Made by a program: the position numbers and the translations under genes. From Elusimicrobia bacterium CG06_land_8_20_14_3_00_38_11 (GTDB lineage: Bacteria; Elusimicrobiota; UBA8919), in the NCBI GenBank assembly GCA_002780205.1, contig PEVQ01000204.1:916-12864 (forward strand): a stretch of 11,949 nt of DNA, in the 5' to 3' direction. Below are positions 1 to 5,324 of the stretch, one piece after another. How positions within the stretch are numbered: position 1 is the stretch's first letter; each line of letters starts with the position of its first letter. The notes beneath the pieces are model-generated. The model had not been told where the DNA came from and made no database searches. It saw only the letters and a list, made by a program, of their open reading frames with translations.

Positions 1-212
1 ATGCCGTATCGCATAAATTGCGCACTACAAAAGAAAAATTTCCTGGTGGCGATTGGAAATTAACAGCGTTTTATATAGGCATCGGCGAACCCTTGAATAA
101 TCAAAAAGACGGTGATGAAGTGTGGGAATTACAGATAAATAAACTGAAAAATTGGATAGACGCAGTTAAAGATGGCGGTACCCCCAATTTCGGCGCGAAT
201 TTGAGGTATTGA
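1..212 (+). CDS. C-terminal end of an unrecognised protein, cut by the window edge
   Basis: The reading frame (codons beginning at position 3) is open from the window edge to TGA at 210-212, giving about 69 residues. The only in-frame start-like codon near the edge is a TTG at 18 with no ribosome binding site, so this is more likely the tail of a longer protein than a complete gene. The tail is rich in Lys, Asp, Trp and Gly, has no membrane segment, and I do not recognise its family. Just after it, another frame (205-303) stays open for 32 codons and reads like protein (about GIDKYKFGNLHIS onward, ending LPQSFLKF), so the original protein may have continued past a one-base shift near 200-205. 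Confidence covers only the existence of a coding tail. Confidence 0.5.
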   Translation, partial: AVSHKLRTTKEKFPGGDWKLTAFYIGIGEPLNNQKDGDEVWELQINKLKNWIDAVKDGGTPNFGANLRY

Positions 213-308
213 TAAATATAAATTTGGAAATCTCCATATTTCAACAGAAGTATTGCATGAAAAACTTGAAGTGATTTTGCCACAATCTTTTCTCAAATTT
301 TGAATTAT

Positions 309-1946
309 ATGTTAAAAAAAAGAATCATCAGAGTTGCTATTATTAATTTAGTTGTAGTTGTGTCCGAATTCATTATTATTTTTTCAGTATATTCTTTGAT
401 TTTTACATATTCCGCCGTAATTTTTGCCGTTCTGGGAGATTATCTAAAAGATTCCCGAAGTATTTGGGCTTTGGGAGTTGCCATTATTTTTGGTTTTTTA
501 ATAATCCGCCATTTTCTGCCGGCACCTATTTTAGATACTTTTAATACTTGGGCAGGTTATAAAAAAACAGTTAGTAAAGAAAAGTATTTGAAATTTTTCA
601 GTAAATATCAATATGAAAAAATAGAACCAGATTTTAAGCCGCTTGTAAAAAACTTTTTGCCGGTCTTTATAGGACTTGTTTTATTGTGTATTTTTTCGTC
701 GCTTGCGGTAAATTTTATAACTGGCAGAATAATATTCCGCAAAACAGAGGTAATGAAACGGAACGGCTATCCGACGGGTTTCTCGGATTTTTACAGGAAT
801 ATACCGGAAGAACAAAATGCCGCAAAACCAATAGACAATGTTTCCATGTTAGCAAGTATAAAATTAAAAACTTTTTTTGAAGATAACCTAAACTATGAAA
901 GAAAATTAGACGCTTTGCTGATAGATGAAAAATGGGATGCCGCTAAAAAGAAACAGGCAGAAATTATTCTTTCAACCTGTTCGTATATTTTTAATGAAGC
1001 GGAATCTATTTTAGAAAAGTATAAATATTACCAATATGCAGATTACAAAAAAATGGAAATGTATCCTTTTGAAACAAAACACGCCCGGCTAGTTTTTCCG
1101 CTTCAGCAGATTTTTCTTTTAAGGGCGAAGTTTCACTTAAAAAAGGGAAATAACAATTTGTTCTGGAAAGACATTAAAAACAATCTAAAACTTTATTCCC
1201 TCGTCCAACAAGAAAAAGATCTATTTGCGAAAATGGCTTCGTTGGGTATAATCTCAAAAACCGTTGAATTTATAGAAGATTCAATGAGCAAAAAATCGGA
1301 TTTGACCTGTCCGAAAAATATTATGGACGAATTGTTGGAAATAAGAAAAGAAAATTCTGCGTTTGAAGGATTAAAATTTGCTATGGTTTGCGAGATAGAA
1401 GAAATAAAATATTTTGCCGCATGCGGCGGAATGAAAAAAGCACGATTTGTAAAAATATTTTTTGTTCCTACAGGAATCCAAAACCTTAATTTGGTTGCAT
1501 GTATGAATTATGAAACAAAACTTTTATCTTTGCACTCGCTGTCTCCTCAAACAATTAAAAAAGAAGGGCAGATTTTGGATGATAAATTAAAAAAATTGCC
1601 ATTTTATCCTTTTATACTGTGGTCTATAATACCTACTCGCATGGATAGTTTTTATTTAATGGAAGCGGGAATAGATACGAAGATGCAAATTCTGGCCGTC
1701 GCGACGGCAATAAGAAAATACAAAATGCAGAATAAAAAATATCCGCAAAAACTTTCAGAACTTGTGCCGAAGTTTCTAACATCCGATTTAGTTATTGACC
1801 AATTTTCAGAAAAAGAACTCGTGTATAAATTGACAAAAAACGGATTTTTGCTTTACAGTGTCGGAAGAAATTTCGAGGACGACAACAGGTCTTTTACTTT
1901 CAAATATTATAAACCCAATAACGATATTGGTGTTGAGATGAACTAA
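309..1946 (+). CDS. Membrane protein of unknown function with pseudopilin-like C-terminal module
   Basis: A 545-residue protein starting at ATG 309; a TTG at 300 is possible but adds only three residues. Three strongly hydrophobic segments lie in the first 140 residues (about 9-42, which may be one long or two short helices, 52-71 and 116-137). A long, mostly charged helical region (about 150-450) follows. The last 85 residues hold a recognisable pattern: a helix with AVATAIRKYKMQNKKYPQ, then LSELVPKFL, then GFLLYSVGRNFEDD. The pattern 'A..YR...G.YP..L.ELVP.YL ... G..LYS.G.N..DD' is common in pseudopilin-like or secreted domains of large bacterial proteins of planctomycete and Omnitrophota type. 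Function is unknown; a surface or secretion role is inference. No Shine-Dalgarno is visible before the start. It stands alone, with 263 bases before the next gene. Confidence 0.85.
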   Translation: MLKKRIIRVAIINLVVVVSEFIIIFSVYSLIFTYSAVIFAVLGDYLKDSRSIWALGVAIIFGFLIIRHFLPAPILDTFNTWAGYKKTVSKEKYLKFFSKYQYEKIEPDFKPLVKNFLPVFIGLVLLCIFSSLAVNFITGRIIFRKTEVMKRNGYPTGFSDFYRNIPEEQNAAKPIDNVSMLASIKLKTFFEDNLNYERKLDALLIDEKWDAAKKKQAEIILSTCSYIFNEAESILEKYKYYQYADYKKMEMYPFETKHARLVFPLQQIFLLRAKFHLKKGNNNLFWKDIKNNLKLYSLVQQEKDLFAKMASLGIISKTVEFIEDSMSKKSDLTCPKNIMDELLEIRKENSAFEGLKFAMVCEIEEIKYFAACGGMKKARFVKIFFVPTGIQNLNLVACMNYETKLLSLHSLSPQTIKKEGQILDDKLKKLPFYPFILWSIIPTRMDSFYLMEAGIDTKMQILAVATAIRKYKMQNKKYPQKLSELVPKFLTSDLVIDQFSEKELVYKLTKNGFLLYSVGRNFEDDNRSFTFKYYKPNNDIGVEMN

Positions 1947-2171
1947 AAATATAAATAGGTCGGTTCTAGTATTGGCGGCGAAAATATTGTTTTTTCATCT
2001 TTCAGCGAATTTTGTGGGTATATTCTAACAGCAAAAATGTAACGATTTTTTCTACAGTAGCGGAAATTTATATTTATGGCTTCTTCCAAAAGCGACAGAT
2101 GTCTTAAATTTGGCATCTTTGTTAAATTTGTCAAGCGTTTTTTTATTTTTTGGATTTTTTTCTTTGATGTG

Positions 2172-2199
2172 TTGACTTTCCGGTAATTTTTAATATAAT
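2172..2199 (+). promoter_or_regulatory. Sigma70-type promoter of the aconitase-family gene
   Basis: TTGACT at 2172-2177, a 16-base spacer, and a perfect TATAAT at 2194-2199. Only ten bases separate the -10 box from the ATG at 2210, so a start site at the usual distance would fall near 2206 and leave a leader of about four bases. No Shine-Dalgarno sequence is present (the bases before ATG are CTTTCAGTT). The rest of the 1947-2209 gap is AT-rich, T-tract-containing DNA in which I see no further gene. Confidence 0.8.
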
Positions 2200-2209
2200 C
2201 CTTTCAGTT

Positions 2210-4126
2210 ATGAAAAAAAATCTTGTTCAAAAAATTATTGAAAAACATTTGCTGGAAGGTAACATAATTTCCGGCGAAGAAATCGGTATTAAAATTGACC
2301 AGACACTGACTCAAGATGCGACGGGAACGATTGCGTATTTAGAGTTTGAAGCGATGGGCGTTAAAAAAATAAAAACGAAACTTTCCGTTTCATACATTGA
2401 TCACAACACACTTCAAACAGGTTTTGAGAATGCCGATGACCATTTGTATTTGCAATCAATTGCAGAAAAATACGGACTTTATTTTTCGCCTAACGGCAAC
2501 GGGGTTTGCCATCAGGTGCATTTGGAAAGGTTTTCAAAACCCGGCGAAACGCTTATCGGTTCTGACTCCCACACGCCGACTGCCGGTGCGATAGGAATGC
2601 TCGCAATTGGTGTCGGTGGCTTGGATGTCGCATATGCACTTGCAACCGGAAGATTTTATTTAAATATGCCGAAAGTTGTGAATATAAAACTTTCAGAAAA
2701 ATTAAACGGATGGTCATCGGCAAAAGATATTATTTTAGAACTTTTAAGACGGTTAACCGTTAAAGGCGGCGTAGGAAAAATTTTTGAATATTCAGGCGAA
2801 GGCGTAAAAACAGTTTCCGTTTACGAGCGAGCAACGATTACGAATATGGGCGCTGAACTGGGTTTAACAACATCAATTTTTCCGTCGGATGAACAAACAA
2901 AAAAGTTCCTGAAATTACAAAATAGAGAAAATGATTTTAAGGAAATTTCTGCAGACGAACATTCCGAATACGATGAAATTATTGAAATTGATTTATCAAA
3001 AATCGTTCCGCTTGTGGCGTGCCCAAATTCGCCTGATAATGTCAGAAATGTAAAAGACATAGAAGGCACAAAACTTGACCAGGTAATTATCGGTTCTTGC
3101 ACTAATTCATCGCTGACGGATTTGCTTCTTGTCGCAAAAATTCTTAAAGGTAAAAAAGTAAAAGTTTCTACGATAATTTCTCCCGGTTCAAAACAGATTT
3201 TTATCAATTTGCTCAAGTTGGGGGCATTATCGGATTTGGTTGAAAGCGGCGTAAGGGTGCTTGAGCCCGCTTGCGGACCCTGTATAGGAATGGGTTGTGC
3301 ACCTGTTTCCGGCGGTGTATCTTTAAGAACATTCAATAGAAATTTCAAGGGAAGAAGCGGGACGGATGATGCGGAGATTTATATTTCCGGACCTGTTGTG
3401 GCGGCGTTTTCCGCACTAACCGGAAAAATTACAGAACCGTCGGGAAAAATACCGAGAATGGAAGTCCCAAAAAAAATTAAAATAATGGATGATTTAATAA
3501 TCGCTCCTCGCAAAACTGATACAAATGTAGTGATTTTCAGAGGGAAAAATATAGTGCCGATTAAGAAATTTAACAAAGTGTCAGAGTTAGAAAATGTGAT
3601 AGTAGGAGAAGTCGTGCTGAAGTTAAAGGACAATATAACAACTGACGATATAATCCCGGCCGGTGCAAAAATTCTTCCGCTCCGCTCAAATATCCCTGCG
3701 ATTTCAGAATATGTTTTTTCAAAAATTGATTCGGGTTTCGTCGCAAGGGTGCATGCGGTAGCCAAAAAAAGCAGTGGGATTATTGTTGCCGGTGAAAATT
3801 ATGGGCAGGGTTCTTCCAGAGAACATGCGGCTTTGTGCCCGAAATATCTTGGCATAAAAGTAATCATCGCGAAATCATATGCAAGAATTCACAAATCAAA
3901 TCTTGTCAATTTCGGGATTATGCCTTTGATTTTCAAAGACCCAACGGATTATGAAAAAATTGACATTTCAGATAAACTTGAAATAGAAAATGTCCAAAGT
4001 TTGCCGTCCCAGAAAACTCTGACGGTAAAAAATATTGCTAAAAACTTTTCTTTTAATGTTACTTGCGATTTAACGGAAAGACAATTGAAATTGCTTCTCT
4101 CAGGCGGTTTGCTTAACTGCCTCTGA
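2210..4126 (+). CDS. Aconitate hydratase, aconitase superfamily (Aquifex-type, monomeric with fused swivel domain)
   Basis: A 638-residue aconitase-superfamily enzyme, a [4Fe-4S] dehydratase expected to convert citrate to isocitrate through cis-aconitate in the cytoplasm. The three cluster cysteines are visible: Cys297 in IIGSCTNSS, and Cys355 and Cys358 in EPACGPCIGMG. Active-site motifs include GSDSHT (117-122) and, in the C-terminal swivel domain, GENYGQGSSREHA (528-540) and NFGIMPL (567-573). Catalytic domain (about 1-410) and swivel (about 465-638) lie in one chain, shorter than the roughly 890 residues of AcnA and matching the putative 'Aquifex type' class of about 650 residues. Isopropylmalate or homoaconitate isomerases usually have the swivel as a separate subunit, which argues against those, but substrate cannot be fixed from sequence alone. 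No citrate synthase or isocitrate dehydrogenase gene is adjacent, so it appears to be a single-gene transcript. Confidence 0.93.
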   Translation: MKKNLVQKIIEKHLLEGNIISGEEIGIKIDQTLTQDATGTIAYLEFEAMGVKKIKTKLSVSYIDHNTLQTGFENADDHLYLQSIAEKYGLYFSPNGNGVCHQVHLERFSKPGETLIGSDSHTPTAGAIGMLAIGVGGLDVAYALATGRFYLNMPKVVNIKLSEKLNGWSSAKDIILELLRRLTVKGGVGKIFEYSGEGVKTVSVYERATITNMGAELGLTTSIFPSDEQTKKFLKLQNRENDFKEISADEHSEYDEIIEIDLSKIVPLVACPNSPDNVRNVKDIEGTKLDQVIIGSCTNSSLTDLLLVAKILKGKKVKVSTIISPGSKQIFINLLKLGALSDLVESGVRVLEPACGPCIGMGCAPVSGGVSLRTFNRNFKGRSGTDDAEIYISGPVVAAFSALTGKITEPSGKIPRMEVPKKIKIMDDLIIAPRKTDTNVVIFRGKNIVPIKKFNKVSELENVIVGEVVLKLKDNITTDDIIPAGAKILPLRSNIPAISEYVFSKIDSGFVARVHAVAKKSSGIIVAGENYGQGSSREHAALCPKYLGIKVIIAKSYARIHKSNLVNFGIMPLIFKDPTDYEKIDISDKLEIENVQSLPSQKTLTVKNIAKNFSFNVTCDLTERQLKLLLSGGLLNCL

Positions 4127-4136
4127 TTTTCTCTGT

Positions 4137-4170
4137 GGCAAAATGACTTTTTCAACAGTGTCATTATGCC
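4137..4170. repeat. Imperfect inverted repeat after the aconitase-family gene; possible weak terminator
   Basis: GGCAAAATGAC (4137-4147) faces GTCATTATGCC (4160-4170), pairing at 10 of 11 positions around a 12-base loop, ten bases after the stop codon at 4126. A T-run follows on neither strand (AAATAATTAAG on plus), so it is not a classical intrinsic terminator. Location suggests 3'-end formation or mRNA protection. The flank CTCTGTGGCAAAAT resembles the right edge of the repeat at 8805-8883, so it could be a decayed member of that family. The rest of 4171-4240 is A-rich and featureless. Confidence 0.5.
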
Positions 4171-4242
4171 AAATAATTAAGATTCTGTCAATGCCTCTTA
4201 CTTCATCCAAATCCAAAAAAAATTAAAAAAATTAAAAAGGGC

Positions 4243-4271
4243 TTGGCAAGATTTTATTTTTTTGTTATAAT
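4243..4271 (+). promoter_or_regulatory. Strong sigma70-type promoter of the DUF6788-like gene
   Basis: TTGGCA at 4243-4248, a 17-base T-rich spacer and TATAAT at 4266-4271. A start near 4278 would leave a leader of about 32 bases. Unlike several other promoters here, the gene behind it has a clear Shine-Dalgarno, GGAGG at 4300-4304, five bases before the ATG at 4310. Confidence 0.75.
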
Positions 4272-4298
4272 TACTAATATGATAAGATATTAGTAATT
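4269..4298. promoter_or_regulatory. Perfect 12-bp dyad over the -10 box and transcription start: likely operator or leader hairpin
   Basis: AATTACTAATAT (4269-4280) and ATATTAGTAATT (4287-4298) are perfect reverse complements separated by GATAAG. The left arm overlaps the end of the -10 box and the predicted start; the right arm ends one base before the Shine-Dalgarno. It could bind a dimeric repressor, possibly giving autoregulation, or fold in the mRNA next to the ribosome binding site. The dyad is plainly visible; its role is inferred. Confidence 0.6.
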
Positions 4299-4309
4299 TG
4301 GAGGACAAA

Positions 4310-4636
4310 ATGGATAAAATTACTCAATTAAAAAGACAGCGTAGAAAAATAATCAAACAGATGCCGCCTTTTGAAAGAATACTACGAACTACTATAAGCA
4401 AGTATTATTTAACTTGTGGGTATAAAAAGTGTCGCTGCCACAAAGGAGAAAAACATGGTCCATTTATTTACCTTTCTCTAACAGAGAAAGGTAAAACAAA
4501 GATGTATTTCACTCCGGAAGAGATAGTAAAACAGGTTAAAGAAGGTGTTGTCAACTATCACAAACTATGGGAAAATATATACAGGTTATGTCAGATAAAC
4601 AGAGAAATATTATGGCTAAAGAAAAAATGGGAATAA
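4310..4636 (+). CDS. Small basic DUF6788-like protein, probably associated with an insertion element
   Basis: A 108-residue, strongly basic protein. The start is ATG 4310, chosen for GGAGG five bases upstream; an in-frame TTG at 4298 lies within the dyad and is unlikely. The core is a cysteine-rich motif, YYLTCGYKKCRCHKGEKHGP (Cys36, Cys41, Cys43, His44, His49), followed by FIYLSLTEKGKTKMYF and a helical tail. This matches the small family I know as DUF6788 (pattern 'CGK..C.C..G..HGPY.YL'), whose members often sit next to transposase genes; biochemical function is unknown. The basic N-terminus and Cys/His cluster suggest nucleic-acid or zinc binding (inference). Three bases after its stop a transposase-like stub begins, supporting an insertion-element origin. 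Strong promoter and ideal ribosome binding site differ from the surrounding genes. Confidence 0.8.
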   Translation: MDKITQLKRQRRKIIKQMPPFERILRTTISKYYLTCGYKKCRCHKGEKHGPFIYLSLTEKGKTKMYFTPEEIVKQVKEGVVNYHKLWENIYRLCQINREILWLKKKWE

Positions 4637-4639
4637 AAT

Positions 4640-4753
4640 ATGTTTGATTGTGCATTTAAGAATAATTGTCCATATTTGAATAATCGTTCTGCCGGTGAAG
4701 TTCTTGCTGAGAAGTTGGGAGTGTATTGGAAACAGCAAAACTTAACGGGATAA
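4640..4753 (+). pseudogene. 37-codon stub resembling the N-terminus of a transposase
   Basis: ATG 4640 to TAA 4751-4753 encodes 37 residues beginning MFDCAFKNNCPYL, three bases after the DUF6788-like stop. A short start with paired cysteines in 'C....NNCPYL' (Cys4, Cys10) resembles the beginnings of transposases that follow small Cys-rich ORFs in some insertion sequences. Here the frame ends after 37 codons and no transposase body follows, so I read it as a truncated relic. It could instead be a genuine small protein. The resemblance is from memory of the pattern, not a search. Confidence 0.4.
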
Positions 4754-4789
4754 ATCCTATTGATGTTTTCCATTCTCTATCAAATCCAG

Positions 4790-4804
4790 CCCGCATTCAG
4801 CGGG
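4790..4804. repeat. Small hairpin CCCGC-ATTCA-GCGGG
   Basis: A perfect 5-bp GC-rich stem with a 5-base loop, first of three hairpins packed into about 90 bases between two convergent genes. GC-rich hairpins of this size occur at ends of some insertion elements and as REP-like units; nothing here decides which. Confidence 0.35.
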
Positions 4805-4810
4805 ACTTAC

Positions 4811-4848
4811 AAGAAAAAACAAGAGCACCATGATGGGTGCTTCTTGTT
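4811..4848 (-). terminator. Intrinsic terminator for the minus-strand small membrane protein gene
   Basis: Read on the minus strand, AACAAGAAGCACC (4848-4836) pairs with GGTGCTCTTGTT (4829-4818) around a 6-base loop with one bulged base, and is followed directly by a T-rich tail (TTTTCTTGT) to 4811. This is a classical hairpin plus U-tract, about 95 bases past the stop codon at 4943. On the plus strand the T-run is missing, though the hairpin could still form at the end of the DUF6788-like transcript. Confidence 0.65.
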
Positions 4849-4856
4849 CCATATAC

Positions 4857-4878
4857 CCTGTTTTCAATGGAAAACAGG
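4857..4878. repeat. Perfect 9-bp hairpin, possible plus-strand terminator
   Basis: CCTGTTTTC (4857-4865), loop AATG, GAAAACAGG (4870-4878). On the plus strand it is followed by AATTTCTTTC, a weak U-rich tail, so it may end the DUF6788-like transcript. The segment 4879-4942 holds no gene; it contains CTGAACTGTTAC at 4896-4907 and a one-mismatch copy, CTGAACTATTAC, at 4935-4946 that overlaps the neighbouring stop codon. Confidence 0.45.
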
Positions 4879-4942
4879 AATTTCTTTCATTCTGACTGAA
4901 CTGTTACCCTAGATTATAGATTTTCTTCCGATGGCTGAACTA

Positions 4943-5173
4943 TTACGGTGTGATTTCTATCGTCGGAACGGTGTCTGTCTTAAATCTCTGTTGCAAGTTA
5001 ATCTGTTTCTTTAATGTTTGTAATTCTTTCTCATTCTGCTTTGCGATTTTTTCGTTTTTTATATCAATAAATTTAGAAATCGCCATCAGGAAAAACCAAA
5101 GATAAATTGCCAGAACAATTCCTATTGTTGCCAGCCAGTAAGACCGCTCCGCTGAAATGCCGAAAAGTTTCAC
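4943..5173 (-). CDS. Small single-pass membrane protein with cytoplasmic or periplasmic coiled coil, unknown function
   Basis: Starting at GTG 5173 it encodes 76 residues: a short N-terminus (MKLFGISAER), one clear membrane helix (about 12-37, with ATIGIVLAIYLWFFLMAI), a charged coiled-coil-like stretch (KNEKIAKQNEKELQTLKKQI) and a short tail. A longer frame reaches a TTG at 5209, but those 12 codons coincide with the promoter -35 and -10 boxes, so I chose the GTG. The promoter's -10 ends seven bases before the GTG and no Shine-Dalgarno exists, which points to a leaderless mRNA. A terminator follows at 4848-4811. Having a promoter and a terminator supports a real gene. It is divergent from the TMTC-like gene and may act with it, but no homology is recognised. 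Confidence 0.65.
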   Translation of the reverse strand: MKLFGISAERSYWLATIGIVLAIYLWFFLMAISKFIDIKNEKIAKQNEKELQTLKKQINLQQRFKTDTVPTIEITP

Positions 5174-5180
5174 AGAAGTG

Positions 5181-5209
5181 ATTATACAACAAAACTTGAT
5201 TTTTAACAA
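5181..5209 (-). promoter_or_regulatory. Minus-strand promoter of the small membrane protein gene
   Basis: On the minus strand TTGTTA (5209-5204), a 17-base spacer, and a perfect TATAAT (5186-5181). A start seven bases downstream coincides with the GTG at 5173, predicting a leaderless transcript. It overlaps the plus-strand promoter at 5196-5224. Confidence 0.6.
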
Positions 5210-5224
5210 GCGATTTAATATAAT
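5196..5224 (+). promoter_or_regulatory. Plus-strand promoter of the TMTC-like gene
   Basis: TTGATT (5196-5201), 17-base spacer, perfect TATAAT (5219-5224), giving a predicted start near 5231 and a leader of about 94 bases containing the hairpin at 5249-5292. The -35 box lies inside the spacer of the divergent promoter, so polymerase could probably occupy only one at a time (inference). Confidence 0.55.
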
Positions 5225-5248
5225 AAAAAATTAGGACTAACAACGAGT

Positions 5249-5292
5249 ATTCAACTACTTTCGTAGTTGCGTAGTTGCAAAAGTAGTTGAAT
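5249..5292 (+). repeat. Inverted repeat with three GTAGTTG copies in the leader of the TMTC-like gene
   Basis: ATTCAACTACTTT (5249-5261) and AAAGTAGTTGAAT (5280-5292) form a perfect 13-bp stem. Inside the loop lie two more GTAGTTG copies (5263-5269, 5271-5277), so the single CAACTAC at 5252-5258 can pair with any of three partners, giving mutually exclusive hairpins. No T-run follows the outer stem. It may be a leader control element or a small insertion-type repeat. Confidence 0.6.
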
Positions 5293-5324
5293 AGGTTTCA
5301 TTTTACCGCCGGAAAACAGTATTT

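Noticed and set aside
1943..2134. 63-codon minus-strand frame in the gap before the aconitase-family gene
   Set aside because: No ribosome binding site, non-ATG start, no recognisable motif, and it overlaps the end of the upstream gene; no supporting terminator.
2821..3348. 175-codon open frame on the minus strand within the aconitase-family gene
   Set aside because: Fully antisense to a gene with all catalytic motifs; translation is Ser/Thr/Phe-rich with no recognisable domain, as expected for a codon-bias shadow.
4896..4946. Direct repeat CTGAACTGTTAC / CTGAACTATTAC as insertion-element ends or target duplication
   Set aside because: Only two 12-base copies with one mismatch, one overlapping a stop codon, and no matching sequence at the other side of the DUF6788-like gene.
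5174..5209. TTG start for the minus-strand small membrane protein
   Set aside because: The 12 codons coincide with a -35 and a perfect -10 box, so transcription would start after them.
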